From CAYZBM01 sp964476705 (GTDB lineage Bacteria > Pseudomonadota > Alphaproteobacteria > Rickettsiales > UBA6187), in assembly GCA_964476705.1 (NCBI GenBank), contig CAYZBM010000042.1:1-17390 (forward strand): 17,390 nt of DNA, written 5' to 3'. A program made the position numbers and the translations under genes. The stretch's first letter is position 1; every line of letters starts with the position of its first letter. Of this stretch, positions 5,049-14,690 are shown piece by piece. Under the pieces are notes generated by a model that searched no databases, was not told where the DNA came from, and saw only the letters and a list, made by a program, of their open reading frames with translations.

Positions 5049-8000
5049 CTAAGCCGTAGCCTCTAAATTATCATCAGCAGTAGGATCATTTGAGTTAGCT
5101 TGTTCTTTTTCCATACGTTCTTTGTTGGTTTGTTCAATCACCAAATCACGTTGTTTTGCCGTACGTCTTACTTGATTTAAGTAATAACCAGTACCTGCAG
5201 GAATCAAACGACCAACGATAACATTTTCTTTTAATCCTACTAGATCATCTTTTTTACCAGCAACAGCGGATTCAGTTAGAACCCGAGTTGTTTCTTGGAA
5301 TGAAGCTGCAGAAATAAATGAATGAGTTTGTAAACTTGCTTTAGTTATACCTTGTAATACTGGTATACCTTTTGCTGCTTTATAGCCTTCTTTTTCAGCT
5401 TTTAAAGTTGCTTCGGCAAATTCTACTCTATCAACATTTTCACCAACTAAGAAAGTACTTTCACCAGAATCAGTAATTTCAACTTTTTGTAACATTTGTC
5501 TGATAATTACTTCAGGATGTTTGTCGTCGATTTTTACACCTTGTAAACGGTAAACTGATTGCACTTCATTGATCATATATTCAGCAAGAGCTGCTACACC
5601 CATTACTCGCAATATGTCATGAGGAACTGGATTTCCATCCATAATCAAATCACCTTTACGAACAAAGTCACCTTCATTAACTGTGATATGTTTTCCTTTT
5701 GGTATCAAATATTCAACCGAATCAAGATCGCTATCTTTTGGTTTAATCACTATCCGACGTTTTGCCTTATAGTCTTTACCAAATTCAATAATACCATCAG
5801 TTTCACAGATAATAGCATGGTCTTTAGGTTTACGAGCTTCAAATAACTCGGCAACACGTGGTAGACCACCAGTAATATCTCTAGTTTTAGAAGATTCTTT
5901 AGGAATACGCGCAAGCACATCACCAGCGTGGACTTCTTGAGCATCATCAACACTCATAATCGCATCGATAGGTAAGAAATATCTTGCTTCTAAACCATTA
6001 GCTAAAGTTATAACTTCACCTTTTTTATCCCGTAGGGTAATTCTAGGTCTTAAGTCAGAACCACCAGATCTTTGTTTCCAATCACAAATAATTTTGCTTG
6101 GTATACCAGTTGCTTCGTCAACTTTTTCTCTGATTGATACGTCATTTACTAAGTCACGATATACGATAATACCAGAACGCTCAGTAATAATTGGAATAGT
6201 ATATGGATCCCACTGTGCTAATGATTGGCCTTTTTTAACTTTATCGCCATCATCAACTGATAACTTAGCACCATAAGGTACGCGGTATCTAGCTTTTTCT
6301 TGATGTTTTTCAGCATCATTAATTACTATTTCGCAAGTACGACTCATTACTACGTGACGACCTTGGCTATCTTCAACCACGTTACGATTAACAATTGCAA
6401 CAACACCATCGAAAGATGCTTCAACTGAAGAAGCTTCAACACCCTTCTGCGCAGCTCCACCAATATGGAATGTACGCATTGTCAATTGTGTACCAGGCTC
6501 ACCGATTGATTGTGCAGCAATAACACCAACAGCTTCACCAACACTTACCAAGTCACCTGTCGCCAAATCACGACCATAACATTTAGCACAAATACCAATT
6601 TTAGTTTTGCAAGTAAGTACTGAACGAACTCTGATTGATTCAAGACCAGCCGCCTCAATTTTTTCAAGAATAGCCTCATCAATAACTTGACTTGCAGCTA
6701 CGATTAAAGCATCAGATACTGGGTGATGAACATCAATAGCTGAAGTTCTACCTAAAATTCTGTCAGATAATGGTACAGCTATCTCGCCACCTTCAACAAC
6801 AGCTTTAGCAATTAGACCATCTTTACTACCACAATCTATTTCTGTTACGATACAATCTTGAGAAACATCCACTAATCTTCTAGTTAAATATCCAGAGTTA
6901 GCTGTTTTTAATGCTGTATCGGCCAAACCTTTACGCGCACCATGTGTTGAATTAAAGTACTCAAGTACCGATAAACCTTCTTTAAAGTTTGAAATGATTG
7001 GCGTTTCGATAATATCACCATTTGGTTTTGCCATCAATCCCCGCATACCAGCTAGCTGTTTAATCTGCGCTGCAGATCCCCTTGCTCCTGAATGCGCCAT
7101 CATAAAGATTGAGTTTAAAACTGGACGATTAAATTTATCTCTTGGTGAATCACTAGCTTCACCAGAAATAGATTTCATCATGTCCGAGGCAATACGATCG
7201 GTACATTGCGCCCAACCATCGACGACTTTATTATATTTTTCACCTTGGGTAATTAAACCTTCAGAATATTGTTCTTCAAAATGCTGTACTTCTTTAAGCG
7301 TATCGTTAATATGACGATCTTTTGATGAAGGAACAAGCATATCATCTTTACCAAATGAAATACCTGATTTACAAGCATAAGAAAAACCTAAAGCCATAAT
7401 ATGATCGGCAAATATCACGGTAGCTTTTGAACCACAATGTCTATAAACTGTATCTATTAAGCTAGTTACTTCTTTTTTAGTCATTAAACGATTAGCCAAA
7501 TCATAAGAAATATTTTCATGTTTTGGTAAGTTTTGGAATAGAATAGCCCGACCTGGAGTGGTATTTATTATTCTAGTTATTTTAACACCATCAAGATTTT
7601 TACTTTCAATTCTAAATCTAATTTTAGAATGTAAAGTAACAGACTTACTATTAAGCGCATGATGAATCTCGGCTATTGTGCCAAATAAACTACCCTCTCC
7701 TGGCTCTCCAGCTCTTTCTAGAGTTAACCAATATAATCCTAAAATTATATCTTGCGAAGGAACAATAATCGGCTTTCCATTTGATGGACTTAAGATGTTA
7801 TTAGTTGACATCATAAGTACTCTAGCCTCAAGCTGAGCCTCAATTGAAAGCGGAATATGCACGGCCATTTGGTCACCATCAAAGTCAGCATTAAATGCTG
7901 CACATACTAAAGGATGAAGCTGGATAGCCTTACCTTCAATAAGCATTGGTTCAAAAGCCTGGATACCTAATCTATGTAGAGTTGGAGCTCGGTTTAATAA

Positions 8001-9266
8001 AACTGGATGCTCTCTAATTACTTCTTCTAAAATATCCCATACTTCTGGACGACCATATTCAACCATTTTCTTCGCTTGTTTTAAGGTAGTAGAAATACCA
8101 TATAACTCAAGTTTAGCATAAATGAATGGTTTAAATAGCTCCAAAGCCATTTTTTTAGGTAAACCACATTGATGTAATTTAAGCTCAGGACCAACTACGA
8201 TCACCGAACGACCAGAATAGTCAACCCGTTTACCCAAAAGATTTTGTCTAAAGCGACCTTGTTTACCTTTAAGCATATCAGCCAAAGATTTAAATGGTCT
8301 TTTATTAGAATTTTTAACTACCCTACCTCTACGGCCATTATCAAATAGAGCATCTACAGCTTCCTGTAACATTCTCTTTTCGTTACGAACGATAATATCT
8401 GGAGCTTTAAGTTCAATTAATCTTTTTAAACGATTATTCCGATTAATAACTCTTCTATATAATTCATTTAAGTCACTTGTTGCAAAACGACCGCCATCTA
8501 GCATAACTAAAGGACGAATCTCAGGCGGGATAACTGGAACTACTTCCATAATCATCCATTCTGGATTATTCCCAGAATCAACAAAAGCTTCAACTAATTT
8601 TAAACGTTTTACTATTTTTTTACGTTTAACTTCAGATTTAACTGTAGATAATTCTGAACGTAATAAAGATTTTTCTTCTTTAAGATCAATAGAACGTAAT
8701 AAATTTCTAATAGCTTCCGCACCAATCTCTGCTGCAAATGCATCAGAACCATATTCGTCTTGCGCTTTTAAGAATTGATCTTCGCCTAGTAATTGTCCTT
8801 TTTTAAATGGAGACAATCCAGGATCTGTTACCACAAAAGATTCAAAATACAATACCTTTTCAACTTCTTTTAAAGTCATATCTAATAAAGTAGAAATTCT
8901 AGATGGTAATGATTTTAAGAACCAAATATGAGCAACAGGAGCTGCAAGCTCTATATGTCCCATTCTTTCTCTTCTTACTTTTGAGGTAGTAACTTCAACA
9001 CCGCATTTTTCGCAAACTATGCCGCGATATTTCATACGTTTGTATTTACCACATAGACATTCGTAGTCTTTCACTGGACCAAAAATACGAGCACAAAATA
9101 AACCATCTTTTTCTGGTTTAAAAGTACGGTAATTAATAGTTTCAGGTTTTTTGACCTCTCCATAAGACCAAGACCTTATTTTGTCTGGACTTGCAATCAT
9201 AATTTTTATTTGATCAAAAGCCTGTGCACCACCAATTTGACCAAAGTAATCCGCAAGTTCTCTCAT
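5049..9266 (-). CDS. rpoC: DNA-directed RNA polymerase subunit beta'
   Basis: RpoC forms the catalytic clamp half of RNA polymerase with RpoB. The 1405-residue product is complete. The N-terminal zinc ribbon has Cys70, Cys72, Cys85 and Cys88 at the same numbers as in E. coli. The catalytic magnesium loop NADFDGD is at 459-465. The bridge helix/trigger loop region follows (GARGSAAQIKQLAGMRGLM), and a second zinc site is visible in TEIDCGSKDG and TCKTKIGICAKCYG. The C-terminal tail is acidic and Asn-rich. The ATG is supported by GGGAG eight bases upstream. It follows rpoB after 92 bases with no terminator, so the two are co-transcribed; the gene ends the superoperon. Confidence 0.99.
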   Translation of the reverse strand: MRELADYFGQIGGAQAFDQIKIMIASPDKIRSWSYGEVKKPETINYRTFKPEKDGLFCARIFGPVKDYECLCGKYKRMKYRGIVCEKCGVEVTTSKVRRERMGHIELAAPVAHIWFLKSLPSRISTLLDMTLKEVEKVLYFESFVVTDPGLSPFKKGQLLGEDQFLKAQDEYGSDAFAAEIGAEAIRNLLRSIDLKEEKSLLRSELSTVKSEVKRKKIVKRLKLVEAFVDSGNNPEWMIMEVVPVIPPEIRPLVMLDGGRFATSDLNELYRRVINRNNRLKRLIELKAPDIIVRNEKRMLQEAVDALFDNGRRGRVVKNSNKRPFKSLADMLKGKQGRFRQNLLGKRVDYSGRSVIVVGPELKLHQCGLPKKMALELFKPFIYAKLELYGISTTLKQAKKMVEYGRPEVWDILEEVIREHPVLLNRAPTLHRLGIQAFEPMLIEGKAIQLHPLVCAAFNADFDGDQMAVHIPLSIEAQLEARVLMMSTNNILSPSNGKPIIVPSQDIILGLYWLTLERAGEPGEGSLFGTIAEIHHALNSKSVTLHSKIRFRIESKNLDGVKITRIINTTPGRAILFQNLPKHENISYDLANRLMTKKEVTSLIDTVYRHCGSKATVIFADHIMALGFSYACKSGISFGKDDMLVPSSKDRHINDTLKEVQHFEEQYSEGLITQGEKYNKVVDGWAQCTDRIASDMMKSISGEASDSPRDKFNRPVLNSIFMMAHSGARGSAAQIKQLAGMRGLMAKPNGDIIETPIISNFKEGLSVLEYFNSTHGARKGLADTALKTANSGYLTRRLVDVSQDCIVTEIDCGSKDGLIAKAVVEGGEIAVPLSDRILGRTSAIDVHHPVSDALIVAASQVIDEAILEKIEAAGLESIRVRSVLTCKTKIGICAKCYGRDLATGDLVSVGEAVGVIAAQSIGEPGTQLTMRTFHIGGAAQKGVEASSVEASFDGVVAIVNRNVVEDSQGRHVVMSRTCEIVINDAEKHQEKARYRVPYGAKLSVDDGDKVKKGQSLAQWDPYTIPIITERSGIIVYRDLVNDVSIREKVDEATGIPSKIICDWKQRSGGSDLRPRITLRDKKGEVITLANGLEARYFLPIDAIMSVDDAQEVHAGDVLARIPKESSKTRDITGGLPRVAELFEARKPKDHAIICETDGIIEFGKDYKAKRRIVIKPKDSDLDSVEYLIPKGKHITVNEGDFVRKGDLIMDGNPVPHDILRVMGVAALAEYMINEVQSVYRLQGVKIDDKHPEVIIRQMLQKVEITDSGESTFLVGENVDRVEFAEATLKAEKEGYKAAKGIPVLQGITKASLQTHSFISAASFQETTRVLTESAVAGKKDDLVGLKENVIVGRLIPAGTGYYLNQVRRTAKQRDLVIEQTNKERMEKEQANSNDPTADDNLEATA

Positions 9267-9358
9267 GAATCACACTCCCTATCTATGAAATAAATTTTTT
9301 ATTTTAAAGTTAATATTAATCAATTTTATTAATTATAAGTCACGCATAATTACTGTAA

Positions 9359-12300
9359 TTAAGCTGCATCAGCGTCAACATCGCCATCTGCATTATCTTG
9401 ATCATCAGCACCTTGTTGTAAAGTGACATTCAAACATAATGAACGTAACTCTTTAATCATAACATGGAATGACTCAGGTATACCACACTCAAAACTATGA
9501 TCACCTCTTACTACTGATTCATACATTTTAATCCTACCAGTTACATCGTCTGATTTAACTGTTAGCATTTCTTGTAGTGTATAAGAAGCACCATAAGCTT
9601 GTAATGCCCAACATTCCATCTCTCCAAATCTTTGACCACCGAAGTGCGATTTACCACCGAGAGGCTGCTGTGTAACTAGCGAGTACGGTCCAATTGAACG
9701 CGCATGGATTTTATCATCAACTAAGTGATGGAGCTTTAACATATAGATATAACCAACTGTAACTTGACGTTCAAAAGGCTCACCTGTACGACCATCAATT
9801 AAAGTTACTTGACCTGACGAATTTAACCCTGCTCTTTCTAAAGATCTAACAATATCACTTTCTTTAGCGCCATCAAATACTGGCGTTGCAAAAGGAATAC
9901 CTAATTTTAGATTTTGTGCAAGTTCAGTAAGTTCAGAAATATCCATACTAGCTAATTCTTTGCCAATTTCTTTATCGTCATAAACTTCGGCGATATTTTT
10001 TCTTAAAAGATCAACATCAAAATTAGCATTATAAGCATCTAGCGCTGCGGTTACTTGTTTACCAAGACCTGCGGCTGCCCAACCTAAATGGGTTTCCAAA
10101 ATCTGTCCAACGTTCATCCTTGACGGCACCCCTAAAGGATTTAAAACCACGTCAACATGAGTTCCATCTTCTAAATAAGGCATATCTTCAATTGGTAATA
10201 TTCTTGAAATCACCCCTTTATTTCCATGGCGTCCCGCCATTTTATCTCCAGGTTGTAATTTTCTTTTTACCGCAATAAATACTTTAACAACTTTTAAAGC
10301 ACCTTGTTGTAAATCATCACCAGATTGTAGTTTCTCAACTTTACTTTCATAACGTTCATTAGCAGCTTTATTTACTGAATCTAACTGTTTATGCAACTTC
10401 TCCATTTCGTCCATTGCTTTTTGGTTAGTCAGTACAAATTGCCATAATAAACGATTAGGCGTTTTGTCTAAATTTTCATCAGCAATTTTACCTTTTTTGA
10501 AACCTTCAGGTCCAGATTTAGCTTCTTTGCCAGATAATAACTTCCGTAATCTCTTATAGATATCACCATGTAGGATTAAAAGTTCATCATCTCTATCTTT
10601 AGCTAAACGCTCAACTTCCTGTTGCTCAATTGCCATTGCTCTTTCGTCTTTTTCAATACCACGACGTGAGAACACTCTAACTTCAACAACAGTACCTTGA
10701 ACTCCAGGTGGAACACGTAGAGATGAATCTCTAACATCAGAGGCTTTTTCACCAAAGATTGCTCTTAATAGTTTTTCTTCCGGAGTCATTGGAGATTCGC
10801 TTTTTGGCGTAACTTTACCGACTAAAATATCGCCAGATAAAACTTCAGCACCAACATGGACAATACCAATTTCGTCAAGTTGTTTTAAACTATCTTCACC
10901 GACATTAGGAATATCACGAGTAATCTCTTCAGGTCCTAAACGTGTATCTCTTGCTACAACTTCAAATTGCTCAATATGCACTGAAGTAAATACGTCATCT
11001 TTAACTATTCTTTCGGAGATTAGAATTGAATCCTCGAAATTGTAACCATTCCACGGCACGAATGCCACTAGAACGTTACGACCAAGAGCTAATTCACCAA
11101 GATCAGTGCTTGGACCATCACCAATAATATCGCCTTTTCTAACTATATCGCCAGATTTAACAATAGGTCTTTGGTTGATACAAGTATCTTGGTTAGTTCT
11201 TTGATATTTAAGCAGATTATAAATATCAACACCCAAAGCATCACTGCTATCTTCAGAATCTTCAGTAGCTCTAACTACGATACGAGTTGAATCAACTTGA
11301 TCAACAATACCATCACGTCTACAAACCACGGCAACACCAGAATCACGAGCAACAGCAGCTTCTATTCCAGTACCCACAAGCGGAGCGCTTGAACGTAACA
11401 ATGGAACAGCTTGTCTTTGCATGTTCGATCCCATTAGGGCACGGTTAGCATCGTCATTTTCTAAGAATGGAATTAAAGAAGCCGCTACAGAAACTAACTG
11501 CATTGGCGATACGTCCATAAGATCGATTTCGCTTGGTTTAGCCAAAATAAACTCACCGTTACATCTTGAAGATACTAAACTTGCTACGAATTTTTGATCT
11601 TTAGTAAGCTCAAGATTCGATTGCGCTATAGTATATTTACCTTCTTCAATTGCTGAAAGATAAATTACTTCTTTAGTAACCACACCATCTTTAACTTTAC
11701 GATACGGAGTTTCAATAAAACCATATTTATTAATATTTGCATAAGTTGCCAAACTATTGATCAATCCAATATTCGGTCCCTCAGGAGTTTCAATTGGACA
11801 AATACGACCATAATGAGTTGTATGTACGTCACGTACTTCAAAACCTGCACGCTCTCTAGTTAAACCACCAGGTCCTAAAGCCGACAATCTTCTTTTATGA
11901 GTAATCTCAGCTAAAGGATTAGTTTGATCCATAAATTGTGATAATTGCGAAGAACCAAAAAACTCTCTTAAAACTGCAACTAAAATTTTAGCATTTACCA
12001 AATCATGAGGCATAACAGTATCAATTTCTACCGCACTCATTCTTTCAATAATTGCCCTTTCCATCCGGACTAAACCAATTCTGAATTGATTTTCAATCAA
12101 TTCACCAACTGAACGTACCCTTCTATTGCCTAAATGGTCGATATCATCGATCTCACCTTGACCATCTTTAAGCGCAACGATAGTCTTAATAACGCCAAGA
12201 ATATCTTGTTTAGTTAAAACACCAACTTCTTCAGCTATATCTGTACCTAAACGAGCATTAATTTTTACCCGACCAACCGCAGATAAATCATAACGTTCAG

Positions 12301-13498
12301 CTTCGAAGAACATACTGTTAAATAAGTTTTTCGCAGCTTCAACAGTTGTTGGCTCACCAGGACGCATAACTTTGTAAATTTCTAAAAATGCTTCATCTGA
12401 CGTCGTATTTTTATCTAATACTAAACTATTTCTAATGTAAGGTCCCATAGAGGCATAGTCAACATCGAGAACTTTTATTTCTTTAAGTTGATTATCAGTA
12501 ATTATACCTAAAACATTTTCGGTAATTTCATCACCAGCATGAAGTAAAACTTCACCACTGCTTGGATCAATAACATCAACTGCTAAAAATTTACCAATTA
12601 AATCTTCATCTTGAATTAATTGTTTATCTAGCTTGTCTTTTGATAAATCTTTAATTGTTTTTGCTGTTACTTTTAAGCCTTCTTCAAGCACTACTTTTCC
12701 AGTGTTAGCATCAACTATATTTTTGCTTAAACGTTGACCTTTATATTTTTCAATATTTAAAGGTGCAATCCAGCCATTTTTATGTTTTTTATAAATAACT
12801 TGTTTATAGAAAGTATCTAAAACTTCTTGAGTGCTCATCTCTAAAGCACGAAGTAAAGTAGATATTAAAATTTTTCTTCTTCTATCAATTCTAAAATAAA
12901 CTAAATCTTTTGAATCAAATTCAAAATCAAGCCAAGAACCTCTATAAGGTATAATTCTTGCAGAAAATAAAAATTTTCCAGAACTATGGGTTTTACCTTT
13001 ATCGTGATCAAAAAATACTCCAGGTGAACGGTGCATTTGCGAAACAACCACCCGTTCAGTACCGTTAATAATAAAAGTACCATTTTCGGTCATTAGTGGC
13101 ACGTCACTAACATAAACATCTTGTTCTTTTATGCCTTTAATTTCTCTAGAACCAGTATCTGGATCTATATCCCAAACAATCAGACGTAAAGTAACTTTTA
13201 AAGGAGCAGCAAAGTTAATACCTCTTTGTCTACATTCTTCAACATCATATTTTGGCTTATCAAAATTATATTTAATATATTCAAGAGTAGCGGTATTTGC
13301 TAAGTCGGTAATTGGGAAAACCGATTTAAGCGCCGCATGTAGTCCTACGTTAGCTCTTTCTTCAGCTACTACATTCATTTGCAAAAAAGATTCATAAGAA
13401 TTTTTCTGAATATGAATAAGATTTGGCATCTCTGTTACTTTTGGCACTCGTCCAAAACTTTTACGAATACGTTTTCTGGCTGTAAAAGAGTATAACAT
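9359..13498 (-). CDS. rpoB: DNA-directed RNA polymerase subunit beta
   Basis: A 1379-residue RNA polymerase beta subunit. The rifampicin pocket is recognisable at about 517-543 (SQLSQFMDQTNPLAEITHKR onward), with Gln521, Asp524, His534, Arg537, Ser539 and Leu541 matching E. coli Gln513, Asp516, His526, Arg529, Ser531 and Leu533. Position 530 is Ala where E. coli has Ser522. Further hallmarks are CPIETPEGPNIGLI, GYNFEDSILISE, GDKMAGRHGNKG and SHFGGQRFGEMECWALQAYG. A beta-lobe segment at about 236-345 is the variable insertion region. The tail is strongly acidic. The start ATG has GGAG only four bases upstream, a tight spacing. The gene is separate from rpoC, unlike the fused gene of Wolbachia. 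Confidence 0.99.
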   Translation of the reverse strand: MLYSFTARKRIRKSFGRVPKVTEMPNLIHIQKNSYESFLQMNVVAEERANVGLHAALKSVFPITDLANTATLEYIKYNFDKPKYDVEECRQRGINFAAPLKVTLRLIVWDIDPDTGSREIKGIKEQDVYVSDVPLMTENGTFIINGTERVVVSQMHRSPGVFFDHDKGKTHSSGKFLFSARIIPYRGSWLDFEFDSKDLVYFRIDRRRKILISTLLRALEMSTQEVLDTFYKQVIYKKHKNGWIAPLNIEKYKGQRLSKNIVDANTGKVVLEEGLKVTAKTIKDLSKDKLDKQLIQDEDLIGKFLAVDVIDPSSGEVLLHAGDEITENVLGIITDNQLKEIKVLDVDYASMGPYIRNSLVLDKNTTSDEAFLEIYKVMRPGEPTTVEAAKNLFNSMFFEAERYDLSAVGRVKINARLGTDIAEEVGVLTKQDILGVIKTIVALKDGQGEIDDIDHLGNRRVRSVGELIENQFRIGLVRMERAIIERMSAVEIDTVMPHDLVNAKILVAVLREFFGSSQLSQFMDQTNPLAEITHKRRLSALGPGGLTRERAGFEVRDVHTTHYGRICPIETPEGPNIGLINSLATYANINKYGFIETPYRKVKDGVVTKEVIYLSAIEEGKYTIAQSNLELTKDQKFVASLVSSRCNGEFILAKPSEIDLMDVSPMQLVSVAASLIPFLENDDANRALMGSNMQRQAVPLLRSSAPLVGTGIEAAVARDSGVAVVCRRDGIVDQVDSTRIVVRATEDSEDSSDALGVDIYNLLKYQRTNQDTCINQRPIVKSGDIVRKGDIIGDGPSTDLGELALGRNVLVAFVPWNGYNFEDSILISERIVKDDVFTSVHIEQFEVVARDTRLGPEEITRDIPNVGEDSLKQLDEIGIVHVGAEVLSGDILVGKVTPKSESPMTPEEKLLRAIFGEKASDVRDSSLRVPPGVQGTVVEVRVFSRRGIEKDERAMAIEQQEVERLAKDRDDELLILHGDIYKRLRKLLSGKEAKSGPEGFKKGKIADENLDKTPNRLLWQFVLTNQKAMDEMEKLHKQLDSVNKAANERYESKVEKLQSGDDLQQGALKVVKVFIAVKRKLQPGDKMAGRHGNKGVISRILPIEDMPYLEDGTHVDVVLNPLGVPSRMNVGQILETHLGWAAAGLGKQVTAALDAYNANFDVDLLRKNIAEVYDDKEIGKELASMDISELTELAQNLKLGIPFATPVFDGAKESDIVRSLERAGLNSSGQVTLIDGRTGEPFERQVTVGYIYMLKLHHLVDDKIHARSIGPYSLVTQQPLGGKSHFGGQRFGEMECWALQAYGASYTLQEMLTVKSDDVTGRIKMYESVVRGDHSFECGIPESFHVMIKELRSLCLNVTLQQGADDQDNADGDVDADAA

Positions 13499-13631
13499 AT
13501 AACTCCACTATAAATTTGAAATTTACAAAAATAAAAAAGAACAAAATTCAAAAACTAAAGAAATCTGGGCGTACCAAATATAACTTTAAGTTCCGCAATT
13601 TATAGAAATTTAAATCTAAACCGACTAATCT

Positions 13632-13660
13632 AGGGGACGAAATAGAATCATCCGTCCCCT
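13632..13660 (-). promoter_or_regulatory. rplL-rpoB intergenic hairpin, candidate attenuator or RNA processing site
   Basis: AGGGGACG (13632-13639) pairs perfectly with CGTCCCCT (13653-13660) around a 13-base loop, a GC-rich stem standing out in a 212-bp AT-rich spacer (13499-13710). On the transcribed strand the stem is followed by TAGATTAG, not a T-run, so full termination is unlikely. In E. coli the equivalent spacer holds a partial attenuator and an RNase III site that lower rpoBC relative to ribosomal protein output; the same role here is inference. I see nothing else definite in this spacer. Confidence 0.6.
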
Positions 13661-13710
13661 TAAGAAAATCAATAGCCAATTTATATTAAAAACTAGTATT
13701 AGCAACAAAA

Positions 13711-14082
13711 CTATTTCAAGTCTACTTTTGCACCAGCAGCTTCTAATTTTTTCTTCATTTCTTCTGCGTCTTTTTTATTCACGCCATCTTTAACTGTTTT
13801 TGGAGCACCCTCAACAAGATCTTTAGCTTCTTTTAAGCCTAATCCAGTTATTGCACGGACCTCTTTAATAACGTTAATTTTATTTGCACCGGCATCTGCA
13901 AGAACAACTGTAAACTCAGTTTTTTCTTCAGCTGCTGGAGCTGCGGCACCTGCTGCTGCAGCAACTGCTACAGGAGCTGCGGCAGATACGCCCCATTTTT
14001 CTTCTAGTAATTTAGAAAGCTCTGAAGCCTCTATTACTGTTAAAGTAGAAAGTTCGTCAACTATTTTCGCTAAATTAGCCAT
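13711..14082 (-). CDS. rplL: 50S ribosomal protein L7/L12
   Basis: The stalk protein that recruits and stimulates translation GTPases such as EF-Tu and EF-G. At 123 residues it has the normal length. It shows the N-terminal dimerisation/L10-binding helices (1-30), an Ala/Pro-rich flexible hinge at about 34-52, and the globular C-terminal domain with KINVIKEVRAITGLGLKEAK, the factor-binding face. AGAGGAA lies upstream of the ATG. It follows rplJ after 72 bases and precedes the rpoB hairpin. Confidence 0.98.
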   Translation of the reverse strand: MANLAKIVDELSTLTVIEASELSKLLEEKWGVSAAAPVAVAAAAGAAAPAAEEKTEFTVVLADAGANKINVIKEVRAITGLGLKEAKDLVEGAPKTVKDGVNKKDAEEMKKKLEAAGAKVDLK

Positions 14083-14154
14083 TTTTAATTCCTCTTAACC
14101 ATTAATAAAACAATAAAATTATAGTAATCACCAAAGCTTTAAACTAATAAATAA

Positions 14155-14667
14155 TTACTCTTCTTTATTAGAGTAAGCATTGATAACTCCAGCTACTTGC
14201 CTTGCAGGCGCCTTAAGCACACCAGCAATTCGCTGTGCTGGGGTACTGATAATACCAACCAGCCTTGCCCTCAACTCATCAAGCGAAGGCAATTTTGCAA
14301 GTGATTCCACTCTAGCCGGATTCATTTCCTGACCCAATATGGAGCCACCTAAGATAATAAGTTTTTCATTATCTTTTGCAAATTCTACAACAACCTTTGC
14401 CGCTGCAACTGGATCACTTGAAAAAGCAATCGCAGTAGGACCAACAAATCTTTTAGCTAATTCACTATAAACTGTACCTTCAGCAGCTATTTTTGCTAGT
14501 TTATTTTTAACTACCAAAAATGACGCACCAGCTTTAGTAGCACGTTTACGTAAATTAGTCATTTGCTGCACTGTTAAACCAGAATAATGCGTCAGTACTA
14601 CTACTTCAGCTTCAGTCAAATATTTATTTAACATTTCAACATTTTGTTTTTTTTGTAATCTATCCAC
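14155..14667 (-). CDS. rplJ: 50S ribosomal protein L10
   Basis: L10 anchors the L7/L12 dimers on the large subunit. The 170-residue product has the family N-terminus (NYLTEAEVVVLTHYSGLTV-like segment at about 15-33, followed by LRKRATKAGASFLVVKNKLA) and a C-terminal helix (about 130-170) that binds L7/L12 dimers. I choose the GTG at 14665-14667 because AGGAG sits nine bases before it. It begins only 23 bases after the rplA stop, so the usual folded L10-binding leader cannot fit in the spacer and would have to lie inside rplA, if present. Confidence 0.97.
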   Translation of the reverse strand: MDRLQKKQNVEMLNKYLTEAEVVVLTHYSGLTVQQMTNLRKRATKAGASFLVVKNKLAKIAAEGTVYSELAKRFVGPTAIAFSSDPVAAAKVVVEFAKDNEKLIILGGSILGQEMNPARVESLAKLPSLDELRARLVGIISTPAQRIAGVLKAPARQVAGVINAYSNKEE

Positions 14668-14676
14668 TTGATCTAA

Positions 14677-14681
14677 CTCCT
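14677..14681 (-). promoter_or_regulatory. rplJ: Ribosome binding site deciding the rplJ GTG start
   Basis: AGGAG on the minus strand, nine bases before the GTG. No in-frame ATG lies near, so this motif fixes the start at 14667. Confidence 0.75.
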
Positions 14682-14690
14682 AAATATTTA

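Noticed and set aside
5559..7314. Several plus- and minus-strand open frames within rpoC
   Set aside because: All are shadows of the highly conserved rpoC frame; their translations resemble nothing.
12901..13397. Open frames overlapping the start of rpoB
   Set aside because: Shadows of rpoB; no independent evidence.
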